Assembly (NCBI GenBank): GCA_947359465.1
Contig: OX375883.1
Location: 19,036,088 to 19,100,087 of the forward strand
Length of the DNA: 64,000 nt
Source of the DNA: Metellina segmentata
Taxonomy: Eukaryota; Arthropoda; Arachnida; Araneae; Tetragnathidae
Direction: 5' to 3'
Made by a program: the position numbers and the translations under genes. The notes under the pieces are model-generated. The model was given only the letters and a program-made list of their open reading frames with translations. It did no database searches and had not been told where the DNA came from. Shown piece after piece: positions 37,183 to 48,279 of the stretch (its first letter is position 1; each line of letters opens with the position of its first letter).

Positions 37183-38129
37183 CAGTGATCTCTCACTTAT
37201 ACACGCTCTCTTTTATGCGCGTTTTTCAGTTATACGCGTTTTTTCGCGGTCCCGGCCATGAATATAGGAAAACAATGATAACACTTATTCATTTATACGC
37301 CACAAAAAAAACCAGCTCTCACTTATGCGCGTCGCAAAAAAAATTTCAGTTCAAAAAGTAGGTTCCTCAAATCAGGTGTTGCTTATTGCAAGAACTTTTC
37401 CTTTTTAGTTCTGCTTCTAGGAATGCATTCCCTCGCCCTTCCCCTGTCGTTTGGATTCCCAGAACATATTCATCTACTATATACACGAGTGTACCGGAGG
37501 GCTTGTGACTGATGCCAGTAAAAGTAGCTATACAGCAGCCAATTCGAGTGGTTTGGTTAGTACGGTATGTACCACGTGGAATTGATCGCTAACGAAAGAA
37601 CCTTCTTTGGAGATTGGGTTAGATGGTTGCATTTTAAAATGGCAAAACGAACAAAATTGTCGCTTTCGAATGTGAGTGTCAACGAAAGAAACGTAGAACA
37701 ATGGATATTATAAAAAAATTCGAAGAAAATCCTTGCAACTCGAAAAAAGCTTTAGTGGAGCATTTTAATGTTCCAGAATCGACATTGAGAGGGATTTTAA
37801 AAAATCGGGAGGTGATTATAGTCGCTCATCGAGAATGTGGAATTCAGTCGAAGAAAAGAAGCATAATTCAAGGTGGAAAGTTCGAAGAATTTGAGAAGGT
37901 TTTGTTGCTATGGTTTAAAGAAGCTCGTGCCTCGAACATTCCTGTTAACGTTGAGCTTCATTTTTCTGTAGTACTATATGCATAGTATTAATTAACAATA
38001 CACTGTGTACACTGTATTGATTTTTCACTTTTAAGCTCCCTTTTTGTGGTTTTTCACTTATGCGCGTTTTTCACTTATACGCGTTTTTTTCGCTGTCCCC
38101 AACGCCCGTGCATAAGTGAGAGATCACTG
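37183..38129 (+). mobile_element. Internally deleted Tigger/pogo-like element, 947 bp
   Basis: TIRs CAGTGATCTCTCACTTAT are at both ends with TA flanks (37181-37182, 38130-38131). Subterminal words 'cacttatacgcgtttttt' are repeated several times in both arms. Confidence 0.87.
37640..37985 (+). pseudogene. N-terminal CENP-B-type DNA-binding part of a Tigger transposase
   Basis: Reads MAKRTKLSLSNVSVNERNVE in one frame, then MDIIKKFEENPCNSKKALVE, FNVPESTLRGILKNRE (first HTH) and GKFEEFEKVLLLWFKEARAS (second HTH) in the next. After NIPVN the reading runs into non-homologous sequence and stops; the DDE domain is deleted. Confidence 0.75.
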
Positions 38130-38327
38130 TATTTTTTTTCCTCTTCTCATTGCATTATTCATTCAATTGTTTTAAAGTTTAGTGAAAATTTTGCAACTGC
38201 AATTTACCGTTATTACGGAAATTTTAGGTTTTGCCATGAGCTGAATAGTTTTTGCTGCCAGCTTACAAAAGCTCACGACAATAATTGCAGCCAGCTTCAA
38301 AATCTTATTTTAATTTATCGAGCCCTG

Positions 38328-38575
38328 GGTTGGTTTTTATGGCACAAGGACCACAAAAACACAACCATATTGTACTTGGCCTACCATAAAAAATGCAGAA
38401 TATGGCAATTTTTGGCCAAGATGCATTAAATATGACAGACAATATCAATTTATAGATACACACACACAAGAAAAGTATTACGGAGACAGAAGAAATTAAT
38501 ATGACCAAGGTAGATTACAGGAAGTGAACTTGTGCCACCTACAACTTGCTAGGGGTCAATAAGCCCACTGAGCCA
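38328..38575 (-). repeat. SINE family B copy, tRNA-like head
   Basis: The minus-strand head GTGGCTCAGTGGGCTTATTG has an A-box-like TGGCTCAGTGG; the B-box (GTTCACTTCC) is weaker. The body ends in a 'ccttgtgccataaaaaccaa' tail next to the hAT terminus. Confidence 0.5.
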
Positions 38576-39040
38576 CACCTCCTGTGGATCAATTCAAATA
38601 AAAATTGCAATAAATGTCCATTGTTTGAGTAATCCACCTGTTAAAACATTATGACAGTGCAGTAATACAAATTCGTAAAACTAATTTACAATTTGCAGAG
38701 AACTGCCAAACACAAGTATTTTAAATTCAAATAAAATACTTTGAAAAATAAATACAATACACAATTTCTGCTGGGCTAAAAAGTTTTCATAAAACAAAAA
38801 TAAACTCTTTTTAACTGCACTGGTTTGCCAATTCATTTCTAAATGTAATATTAACTTGTAATACACTTATTGTAATACACTTAAGAACAGGAATGTATAC
38901 TGAAGTGACAAAAGCCATAAGAAACTCCTCTAATATCATATGGGCTTCCTTTTGCTCAGCAAAGGGGAATAACTCGATGTGGCAAGAATTCAACTAGACG
39001 GCAGAGAAGTCACCAGGAGAGATGGTATAGCCATGTTGCT

Positions 39041-39964
39041 CAGGGTTGGCAAAAACCCGGGTTTTTCAAGAAAAACCCAGCCCGGGTGGGTTTTTGTGGG
39101 GATTTCTGGGTTTTAGTGGGGTTTTCTGGGTATTTATAAATAATAGTAGAATATCATTCTAACTTGATCTTTTTATGCTTGATGTAGGAATCAGTGATGT
39201 GATCAGGTGAGAGGGGGGGGGGGGACAAGTATGTAGCCAGGATTTTGTTAAGTGGGGGGTCCATAATATGAAATTTTAATTAAGTAAAATGTTTTAACAT
39301 TAGAGTCTATGGGTCCAATTTAGCTGAAGGAGGAGTCAGGACCTCCCTTTGGCCACATCCTTGTGGGGGAGACACATCCATTTTGGAGCCATTCTAAGGA
39401 TAAATATATAGCATTACATAAGGACTCTTGATTTTTCTAATGGAAAAAAAAAAAAAAGTTAAATGCAAAAGCAATAATTCTTTAATGTTACAGATAATAA
39501 CTGTACATATAAAAAACAAAATAAACACTATAATGATAATCCCTTTAATATTCTTAAACATTTTAATTGAACGCATTGTTAAGTGCAATTTGGTGCAGCT
39601 ATTGCATCTTTGATGGAAGTGATTTTGTAACCGTCAAATATTACATTTTGTTAGAATAAAAAACTCAATCTAAAATGTTGTTATTCTGAAAGAATGTTAT
39701 ATTTCATGTTAATTGTAGTCTTTTGTAATAGTATATTATATTTTCATGTAAATTTTGTTGGTTTTATCAACTGTTTTTGTTACAAGTTTAATGATATTAT
39801 GATTTAATTTTTTTTGTGTACAGTACACTCTCTCAAATACGAACATATAAATAAATACCAGGCAGGTTTGGATATATATCAATATGTCAGATTATTTACA
39901 AAAACCCACTTAATAACAAAAACCCAGTGGGTTTTTCTGGGCTGGGCCCAACTTGCCAACCCTG
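39041..39964. mobile_element. Non-autonomous hAT, 924 bp, exact TSD
   Basis: Ends CAGGGTTGGCAAAAACCC and (right, complement) CAGGGTTGGCAAGTTGGG. TSD ATGTTGCT is exact (39033-39040, 39965-39972). Interior arms repeat CTGGGTTTT/AAAACCCAG words. No gene. Confidence 0.9.
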
Positions 39965-40162
39965 ATGTTGCTGCAATAACTACCAATAATTACATGGCTA
40001 TGGTAGGTGTTGGATCTTATGAATGGCTCTTTTGATCATTTTCCAGATATGCTCCATACGGTTCAATTCTAGCGTTCTAGGCAGTCAAATCATGTGCTGG
40101 AATTTCCAGAATGCTCCTCTTACCAATTGCTAATAAAATGGGCTTAGTGACTCAGAGCATTA

Positions 40163-40860
40163 TCATCCTGAACATTCCATTCCAAGGATATTGGGGAAAG
40201 TGAAGTCCATAAAGTGCTGCAAAGGATCCCCAAGCAGCTGAACACGGCAATTTTCAATCGATGGCTGGTTTAATTTGACCAGTGGCCACAGTTCATGATA
40301 GGTAAACACACCCTGCACCATTATGGAACCACCGCCAGCTTGCACAATGTCTTGTTGACAAGTTGGATTCATAGCCTCACGGGGGTTGCACCATACATGA
40401 ACTCGACCATCAGCTCGTACTAACTGGAAAAGTGACTCATCAGACAACGTTACCTTCCTCCAGTCATCTCAGGTTGAATGCATGTGTTCATGAGCCCAGG
40501 TGCTGCGCTGAAGTTGACGATGTGCTGTGCTTAAAAGCACTCAAATCGGTTTTCTGCTGCCAAAGTTTGCTGCACAAACTTTACCATATAAGGCTCTAGT
40601 GTATCTCATTGAATGTGGTAGTCAGTTCATGCAGTGTTCATCTGTTAGCATGCATGCTTCTGCTCGGACAATGCTGGTCTCAATCTCAGCAGACATTACC
40701 GGCCAGTGCCTTCGATGAGGTAGTCTCGATACACCCTTGTAACTGTGGAGTTAGGAATCTTAAGTCTCAACAACTTTCAAAATGTATGCCACATGAGTCA
40801 AGCTCCAACAATTATTCCATGTTCAAACTCGGTTAATTCTTGTGAGGTAGCTAGTCATTA
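40163..40860 (-). pseudogene. Tc1-like transposase remnant
   Basis: The clear catalytic-core piece is SDESLFQLVRADGRVHVWCN, with the first catalytic D at S-D-E-S, followed by TCQQDIVQAGGGSIMVQGV. The N-terminal HTH part is traceable at 40450-40860 but full of stops; the part after the second D is missing or mutated. Confidence 0.72.
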
Positions 40861-41443
40861 TTACATTGTTAAACATTTAAAAGATATTCATGAGTTCAAC
40901 AGATAGCAGTAATAACCATCTAACTCTTTGTACCCTTGTAAATTTGCATACTGCCATCCCATGAAATTTGGCACATCAGTGAACATAAATATAAGATTTA
41001 GCCTATAACATTTAATATCTACTCAGCAAGATTGGCCCATTTTCAAACATGGATAGAATGTCCTGGTTTCAAGACAGTTTTGACCAGTGGCAAAAAGATA
41101 CACCATTTCATATTTTATGGAAATTATATACACTGAAAAATTTATTTGAAAATGAATATTTAACTGAACTAACTTGAAAGAAACAAGTAATGTTGTGATA
41201 TAAACTAAAAGCAAGCATGACTGAAAATTAATCTTCAGTCTCATGTCTTACAAAATAGATAATTTCAGTCACCAAAATTTTTCTTATAAAAAAAAAAAAA
41301 AAAAAAATTATATATATATATATATATATATTGCATGCATGTCTTTTTTTTATACATGAATAAACAATAATATGATGAATAAGAATGAATGCACAATTAT
41401 GCAAATTAAATTTCATGCTTTTTATAAACGAATGCAAACTTAC

Positions 41444-41590
41444 ATCATCTATCTCTTCTTCACTTATCTCTTCTTCACTTATTTCGTCCTCAGTTTCATC
41501 TTCTAATAATGCCTTTGTTGGGTACAGCTGAGATTCTTTTGGTTTTTCACGACACCTATCCAATGGTCTACGTGTCAGTTCATCACTTAT
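41444..41590 (-). CDS. Upstream acidic coding exon of the TOR1AIP-like gene
   Basis: A 147-bp open segment (49 codons) has a good acceptor (cattttag) at 41591 and a donor (gtaagt) just below 41444. Both boundaries are in phase 0, matching the phase of the terminal exon at 36401. It encodes an N-terminal basic part (residues 1-20, D-E-L-T-R-R-P-L-D-R-C) followed by a strongly acidic tail with two ISEEE repeats ending in I-D-D. The next exon continues with I-W-D-E-E-T-D, so the acidic patch runs across the junction. Acidic and basic nucleoplasmic tails before the membrane segment are usual in LAP1-type proteins, but the sequence itself is low complexity, so the link rests on phase, strand and splice sites. 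Joined with the terminal exon it gives at least 351 residues, still lacking the start codon. Confidence 0.6.
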
Positions 41591-41944
41591 CTAAAATGAT
41601 AAAGATTAATAAGAAAAACTATAATACAGTGGGGAAATAACCCAACAAGAATAATTCACACAAATTATGTGGTAAAACAAAAACTAAATTTGACATGAAA
41701 GAACCGAGTCATGCATACTGCATGGTTCAGTTCTTTCAAGAATAATTATTTTTTGAACAGTGTTTATGTCCTAAAAGCACAAGCAAAAAACAGTTTATAG
41801 CAGTACAACTTGGATAGAGGAAAAATCTTGTAGCATGTTTGGTTTCAGGATCTTTTCGAAATAGCTTTGAGTATTTAAAAATTTTAAATGTTAGCTCCTT
41901 TCCCGAATTTAAAAAAAATAATAATAACAGGACTAGGGTAATTT

Positions 41945-42760
41945 TGGTAAGATTTAATTAACGTTGTACTAGAGTAGAGGTGCACAACCTGCGGCCCGCG
42001 AAGAATCATCAATTTCCGGCCCGCAAACTAATTTTGACTATAAAATTCCAAGAGGATTTAAGTTAAGAAAGCAAATTGACTGACAAACATTTAGAATCAG
42101 TCTTAAGAATTTCTACTAGCAATATTGATAAAGTAGTAAAACTCAATATCAGCCATCCCATTAGCAAGCTGTAACATAATTATTGTTTATGCTTTAGAAA
42201 TTTTAATATTAAATATATTTGATGCTGCAATTTTTATTTCTAATTTTACTGATATCATTAAAATTTCTGACACTTATCTTTATTGCTCATTGTACTATTA
42301 CTGTAATTAAATTTATAACCTAAAATAATTTGCTGAAGCACATACGACGTTCTTCAGACACATTCTTAAAAGTAATTCTAAACGATTGATCATTGCAAAT
42401 GTTTTTTAACTTCTTTTTTTTTTTTTAACTATTCACAATATCATTCATTTAGCTCTGTAACGAGCTCCTAAATTTTTTTAGAAAACATTTGTAAGTTTAA
42501 TCTTAAAAAAAAAAAGTTATTAATATATTTTTTTTTACTATACATATTAAGTGTAATAACAGCTGTACATAATTGGGTAGTAGCACTTTCATTGTGTCTG
42601 TGCTGTAACTTCAACTGCGGCCCCCCATGTCTCAATCAACGGTGCGAGTAGCCCTTCTTCCAAAAAAGGTTGTGCACCTCTATACTAGAGCAACACAACA
42701 GGCTATAAACGACAGTCCAGGATCCATCCCCAAGTAACGGGACTAGGGATATACAACTTA
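41945..42760 (-). repeat. SINE family A, 3' part, split by the hAT
   Basis: Reads 'ttaacgttgtactagag' before and 'caacacaacaggctat' after the hAT, the complement of the family 3' end. Confidence 0.6.
41975..42682. mobile_element. Non-autonomous hAT, 708 bp, inserted in a SINE
   Basis: Ends TAGAGGTGCACAACCTGCGG and (right, complement) TAGAGGTGCACAACCTTTTT. TSD TACTAGAG is exact (41967-41974, 42683-42690), and the duplicated bases are part of the SINE word 'gtactagagcaacacaac'. Confidence 0.9.
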
Positions 42761-42904
42761 TGGTGTCCAAAATGTTCCAGGACTGCTGCTAGAAAAACAT
42801 GAAAAGTAACATATTTATAATTATTATTGTTTGTTTCCTTCAAAACAACCCTTAGGGATACAACACAAGACTCCCAGTGTTTCTGATGGTTCAGGACAGC
42901 ATTT

Positions 42905-43110
42905 GCTGGTATGATTAAGTTGCTTTGTCCTGTGGACTGGTTGGTCTTTGCGGTTTTAGGGTGTAAAGGCCATATTTCCCAAGTTGCGCCAAACACAAGA
43001 CAACAAGGAAGGAAAAATAAGCAAAATGCAGATGGGTGGGCGAGGGTAATTTGGAAGGGGACAGATCAGGTACCTTTGGAGGTTGTGATGCTTGTACACA
43101 CCTAAAGATG
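42905..43110. repeat. Sequence sharing the SINE family B tail
   Basis: Contains 'gttttagggtgtaaaggcca' and 'cccaagttgcgccaaaca', like 31840-31870, but the rest differs from the other two copies. Confidence 0.4.
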
Positions 43111-43119
43111 AGTCTCTGA

Positions 43120-46087
43120 GGGCAGTTGCCTCCGAGTCTTTACGCTGCTCAGATCATTCTTTGCCTGCCAATTGTGATGTCCTTTTATAAATATTAAATG
43201 TCCTGTTGGACTTGAAGTACACTCTTATTCCTTTATTACAAGATATAACAGTATTTAGACTACATAATCTTTTTTTATAAATCCAAATCATTTGAAGACA
43301 ATTTAAGCATAGGAAGAAACTTAGTACTCAATGAAACATTGATCATGTACTACCAGCCAGCTATATGACATATAATAACTGATATTTTTTGTATAACTGA
43401 AATAATTGGCATAGAATATATCTTTTTTTAATTATTACTTCTAATTCATATAACAATAGTTAAAATGTGTGGTTTTTAGGAAGTCTTTTATTAGCATATT
43501 ACAACACCATGGATTTTTATAAATCTTGACTTCTATATGATTAAAAAATAATTACCAGTTGATGTGACATATTACCCTCCTGATTTTTTTTTCACTTAAA
43601 GTACCCATATTATTTAGTGTTTTTACCAAGTTTAAAAGAAAAATATAGTGTCCCATTTTTTTTGTGGCCTATTACAGTTAACTGTTTTTTGAAGGCGATT
43701 TTTCCACTTCACATGTAATAAAAGTATTACAAAGTGAATTTATTGTTGTTTTGGCATTATATATCCACTCCTGATATAAATAGCTTCAAATTGGTACCAG
43801 AATTACTGAATTTGAACCATTAGGTCTCAAGTTATTACCTTTTGAGACATTGCTGCAAAATCCAAGATGGCCCCCAATTGGTAAAAATGACCCATTTTCA
43901 AAAGCCTGCATCTTGGCTAATATTGGGCAAAATACTTTACAAATTGAGATTTGAGGTTCTTACTACCATGTGTACCTATGATAAAAATTACAAAAAAATC
44001 GGTGACTATGGTGCAACACTCACCGGCTGCCCTCACATGGAATGACCCACATATCACAGAGTACTCACTGTGAGCAAGCTTATTGCAGCATCATAAAAGA
44101 GTAAACATAAATCAAAGTACCTAAAAATAAAATTGACGTAGAAAGCAGCTGGATAGCATTCATTTACCAGGTGATCAGATTTAATTTCACCTCCTAGTAA
44201 TAGTAGCTCAAGTGGTTACCCTCCCAAGTACTGACTGCTACCAGATTTGCTTAACTTTTGATGATCCATTCAGGACTGTATGGCTGTTCGAGTTGTTTAG
44301 AATAAAAAAGAATCAAAGACATGAATTAACCTTCAGACTATGGTTGTTAAAGCAGTTGTACCTCTATAGTTATAAGAATCGCCCCAAGAAATAATCGTGC
44401 TTGTTATATCTATAGCCGTAGTCAATAGGTTAATGGGAGGAGAGTTAAAAGAGAAACTATGATTAATAAATTCAATTAAAACTACTGAGAGTAGCGATAT
44501 AATTAGGGTTCAAGTCGAGTCTTATTCCTAACTTAAAGGTGACAACACAGTTCACAAGTGGATATTAGTTTAATTTGCAGGATGGAAATTAAGTGAAACT
44601 GAAGTCAAACTTCAGGGTCCAAACAAAATACACAGTGATGATGTTAGGGTTGTGGTGGGAAGGTTATGCAGGTTTTTTCTACAAGCGTTTGACTGTGGGA
44701 TTGTGTGGCTGTAATGATCTGAGTATTTCGTTAGGCACATGAGGTAGTTTTTGAAAAAAGGAGGTTAACTGTTCTGCAAGAATTCAGCTTTGGGTTTAAT
44801 TCTGCACGATACTGTTCTTTTAGAGCCCATTTTAACCAAGGAAATGGGATATAATCGCAGGGGAATAGATGAGGGAAATATAAGAGAGATGTTGCAGGTT
44901 ATCTGATGGCGCCAACTTTCCTCTGTGTGAGCTGTTGAGGGAAAGTCAACATCTTGAAAGGACTCTCTGCCCTCATTACAAACATGCATACCACTAAAAA
45001 TCAAGGTTGCTATGCTGCATCCCCATAAGCTTCTTATAACATATAATGCAGTTCTGTACATGTTTTCTTAGTTTCGAACAAACAACAATAGTGGCCCTCT
45101 ACTGTTGCATGGCAGTGATCAGTAAATGGCACAACTACAACAAAAGTAAAGTAAACTAGTGTGTACTATTACTTTCATGATTCCCCTGTGGTGCTTCTAA
45201 CAGATACCAAAAAGTGTTTTCTGGCTGATGCTTATTGGAGTGACTGTTCCTTCAAAAAGCATATATGTAAATTTCCTGACACAACTGTTTTGAGTGCCAT
45301 GTTAGTTGGAATTTTTTTAACATTAGTTATAAACTAAAAATTTATTTTTAAAAAAAAACCTTTTTTTCATTATTTTTGTTTTAAAAAATAAATATAGTTA
45401 TGGATTTAAATCAGAAAAAGATCATTATTCATGCCAGATGATTATACAAACGTAACCCTTCTGTAAGTGTTTGTATGCGTTTCACAGCAGAGTAGCTTGG
45501 CTTCGGATTTAGCAACACTTAACTCTAGAATATGAAGAAAAAATATGCAATTCATTTAATTTTTTTACTCAAACTTCCACAGTAAAATTGTAATTTTTCA
45601 AACCAATGTTTCTCAAAGAGTGCTCTGCAACATCACTTTTTTTCTGGGGGTAGTCTACCCCCCTCCCACACACTGTTTTTGTGATATGTAAAAGCATATC
45701 TAGGTGGAACTTCAGTAGATAACACAAGTTGGAAAAACACTGGCTTAAATTGTAATCTAAATTTAAGGTTCCTTGAAAAATATTATAAACTAGAAGGGTT
45801 CCAAAGCTGTGGAAGGTTGAAGACCCCTTCTATAAGGGTGGGCAGATCATATTCCCTTGAGATGAAACAGGACATTGTGATGACAAAATTGGACCAAGTT
45901 ATGTAATATTCTGAAAACATGAGAAGATAAAACTTTTTTTTGGAGTATACATTATTAAAACTGCCATTTTGTCATTGACAGGATATAACATAACAGGATT
46001 AGCAACAGGCATACAGTTGCACTTAGGCTAAATAAATCTATGTAGGTATCAATACATTGGATGCTGATTCAGTACATACACAAACTA
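43120..46087. other. No gene recognised
   Basis: AT-rich. 43840-44045 contains 'aaaatccaagatggc' and related words that look like a transposon end, but no partner was found. A C-run lies near 45660. Confidence 0.35.
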
Positions 46088-46095
46088 CTAGTATC

Positions 46096-46818
46096 CAGTG
46101 CCGTAACTAGGCAGGTGCACCTGCACAGAGCCCACTTGGAAGGGGGCCCCAAGAGAGAAGGATTTCAAAGAGAAGAGTTAAGATAATGAAAATAGATGAA
46201 ACACCAGGATAAAGGAAGTAACTTGACACCCAAAGAATTATTTAAAATACAAATTTGGTGTTCTTGACACACTATTGTCTCAAATAGATTGGCGTTACCA
46301 AAAAATTAAAACTATCTGTGACGATTTTAGCTTTTTTGATGGCTTGTCTTTACAATACATGAGTGTTGCCGAGTTAAAAAAATTGACTGCAGATCTCGCT
46401 ATTAAATATGGCAAAGGTTTAAAAAAGTACAAATTCACATTTGAAATCGAAAGTTTTAAGTTTCGAGTAACGACTCTTATACAAAATATAGAAAATGCAT
46501 CTCCGCTTAATATTCTACAGGCTCTTCATGATTTTGGTTCAATTGAGTCTTACCCAAATATCAATATTGCTCTTCGAATATTTCTAACTCTTTCAGTTTC
46601 TATTGCTTCGTTTTAGCAAGTTGAAAATAAGAAAAAATTATTTAAGATCAACTATTGGACAAGAATGATTATCCAATCGTTCTATTATTTCAAAAGAACC
46701 TATCATTAAAAATATCAATTATGATGTAATAAGGAATTTGCTGATATACTGCCTAATTAAAAAATACAGTGGAGCCTAAATGCAAATTCTTGCACAGGAA
46801 TGGCTAGTTACGGCACTG
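46096..46818 (+). mobile_element. Internally deleted hAT, 723 bp, exact TSD
   Basis: Ends CAGTGCCGTAACTAG at both sides (right end as complement). TSD CTAGTATC is exact (46088-46095, 46819-46826). Confidence 0.92.
46275..46690 (+). pseudogene. C-terminal ZMYM1-type hAT transposase remnant
   Basis: Has the open frame FSFFDGLSLQYMSVAELKK, FEIESFKFRVTTL and ASPLNILQALHDF, then YPNINIALRIFLTLSVSIAS. It shifts frame into FSKLKIRKNYLRST, the hAT dimerisation block that normally follows 'C-E-R-S'. No N-terminal finger or catalytic domain remains. Confidence 0.75.
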
Positions 46819-46829
46819 CTAGTATCCTT

Positions 46830-47876
46830 AATCTTGATGTACGATTAAAGCAAATGAAAAAAAAATTATTTGAACAGTTTTAAAGTTTTGTTAAAAACGA
46901 GACAAAATCTATATTTTTATTACAACGATGAGAGGGCCGAAAAATACAAAAAACGGAACTCTATTGTACAAAATGTAGTTTACTGGTGGGAAAATTTTCT
47001 ACCTTTAGTAGAAATAAATAAAAGATCACGTATCGAACGAGTTGTTAACTGGCTAAAATGAAAGAACTCTTTTCGGTAATTTATTTCAATTAAAAGTTAA
47101 GAACGACATTTTTGAGATTAGAAAAATCCGAGTCCGGCTTAATGCGCTCTTTGATGATCAAAAATTTATTTTTGTTCTTTAAAATAGGCAGATTGTTTCC
47201 TCGCAACTCTTGTTTTTTATATGCTTCAAATGCAATCGTGTACCGTTCATAGCATAAGGGAAATTACTTGAAGCAATCGTCTGAACTCATGAGAAAAATT
47301 ATTTGCAACTAACGATTTTAATATGCCATCTGAATATTCGCCCATCACGTGGAACAGGGGATTCCCCTAAAATGTGTTCCATCCAATGTGCTGAAAACAA
47401 TCGGATTTTGATCCAACAAGCACAAAACGATGTCAATTTTCAAACTTGGTCAATTTTTATCACGGTTTTAACAAAAGACAATTCATAACTTACTAAAAAT
47501 CGTTCGGATTCTGTATCTTTCTTTTCTTCGCTCTTAATACTCTTTTTTCCTTCGCTGTTTTTAACCATTCTGTAATGCAAGTAGTTTCTTGTATGTTAAT
47601 GACTGTAAGAATTCCCACTGCTAAAGGGACTAAAAAAGTTCGGAATAGACAATTCCCCACAATTTACTAAAATAAACGCAAATAAAATCTTTCCAATTCA
47701 AACAATTCCGAAACAAAACATCAGATTGCCGCAAAAGCAAACCAAAACATTCTCATCCCCCGATTCTCGATACTTTGAATCGATCTGCTAAACGTGGATC
47801 GAACTATTTTTTGTTGGATTTATTTCACGCACCACTGGTATTTCGTATTTTTGGTATTTTTTAATTAATGTCATAC
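46830..47876. other. No gene recognised
   Basis: AT-rich spacer between the hAT and the SINE cluster; no repeats recognised. Confidence 0.35.
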
Positions 47877-48250
47877 TATAGCAACACAACGGGCTATTGA
47901 CGACGGACCTGGATTAATCCAAATGGGAAATATCCGAGTACAACACCTAGCGTGGAAGTTTGGAGAGTGGGGTGCAAGCTCAGGTGTTGTTTCGTCATCT
48001 GACCGTGGTTCAAAATTACGAAGTGTTGTCCTCGAATCTTTCCCTTAAGGGACTGATCCCGGACCGTCGTCAATAGCCCGTTGTGTTGCTCTAGTACGAC
48101 GTTAACTGAAATTACCAATTACCGAGTACAACACCACGTAATTTTGAAACAGAGTCAGATGACAAGGTCACACCCGAGCTGGCACCCAACTGTACAAACT
48201 TCCACATCATGCATACGTGAGGACATATAAGACGACGATAGATTTAACGT
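47877..48250 (-). repeat. SINE family A, minus orientation, interrupted by another SINE
   Basis: The outer copy reads 'gcaacacaacgggctattga' at the left and 'gagctggcacccaactg' and 'tgaggacatataagacg' on the right; the two halves are separated by a plus-strand copy. Confidence 0.75.
47948..48121 (+). repeat. SINE family A, 5'-truncated, nested
   Basis: Flanked by an exact 14-bp duplication CCGAGTACAACACC (47934-47947 and 48122-48135). It ends in the family tail 'gttaactgaaattacca'. Confidence 0.85.
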
Positions 48251-48279
48251 GCTAAAATCACTTTTTTACACGATGACCT

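Larger units (their letters stand above)
36734..38327. mobile_element. Non-autonomous hAT interrupted by a Tigger-like element
   Basis: Ends CAGGGCTCGAAATAA and (right, complement) CAGGGCTCGATAAATTAA. Flanking 8-mers AGTTTGTT and GGTTGGTT agree at 6 of 8 positions, consistent with an old duplication. Without the nested 947-bp element it is about 650 bp and carries no gene. Confidence 0.65.
38900..40981 (-). mobile_element. Second Tc1-like transposon, decayed, split by an hAT
   Basis: The left end CTGAAGTGACAAAAGCCATA pairs with the right end complement CACTGATGTGCCAAATTTCA. TA is at the left (38898-38899) but lost at the right. Removal of the hAT at 39041-39964 joins the two halves. Confidence 0.75.
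36402..41443 (-). other. Intron of the TOR1AIP-like gene, packed with nested DNA transposons
   Basis: The 5042-bp interval between the two supported exons begins with gtaagt and ends with an AG acceptor on the minus strand. It contains an hAT split by a Tigger-like element, a SINE, and a Tc1 copy split by an hAT (each listed separately). Near the donor side is a poly-A run followed by an AT microsatellite at 41286-41331. Confidence 0.6.

Noticed and set aside
42703..43105. Protein-coding frames near 42.7-43.1 kb
   Set aside because: They overlap SINE tails and contain nothing recognisable.
44765..45061. Possible exon of a host gene (98 codons, minus strand)
   Set aside because: No homology recognised, no convincing splice sites in frame, ordinary composition for a chance frame.
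45603..45743. Small hAT-like element (CAATGTTTCTCAAAG ... AAAAACACTG)
   Set aside because: Ends pair only loosely and there is no 8-bp duplication.
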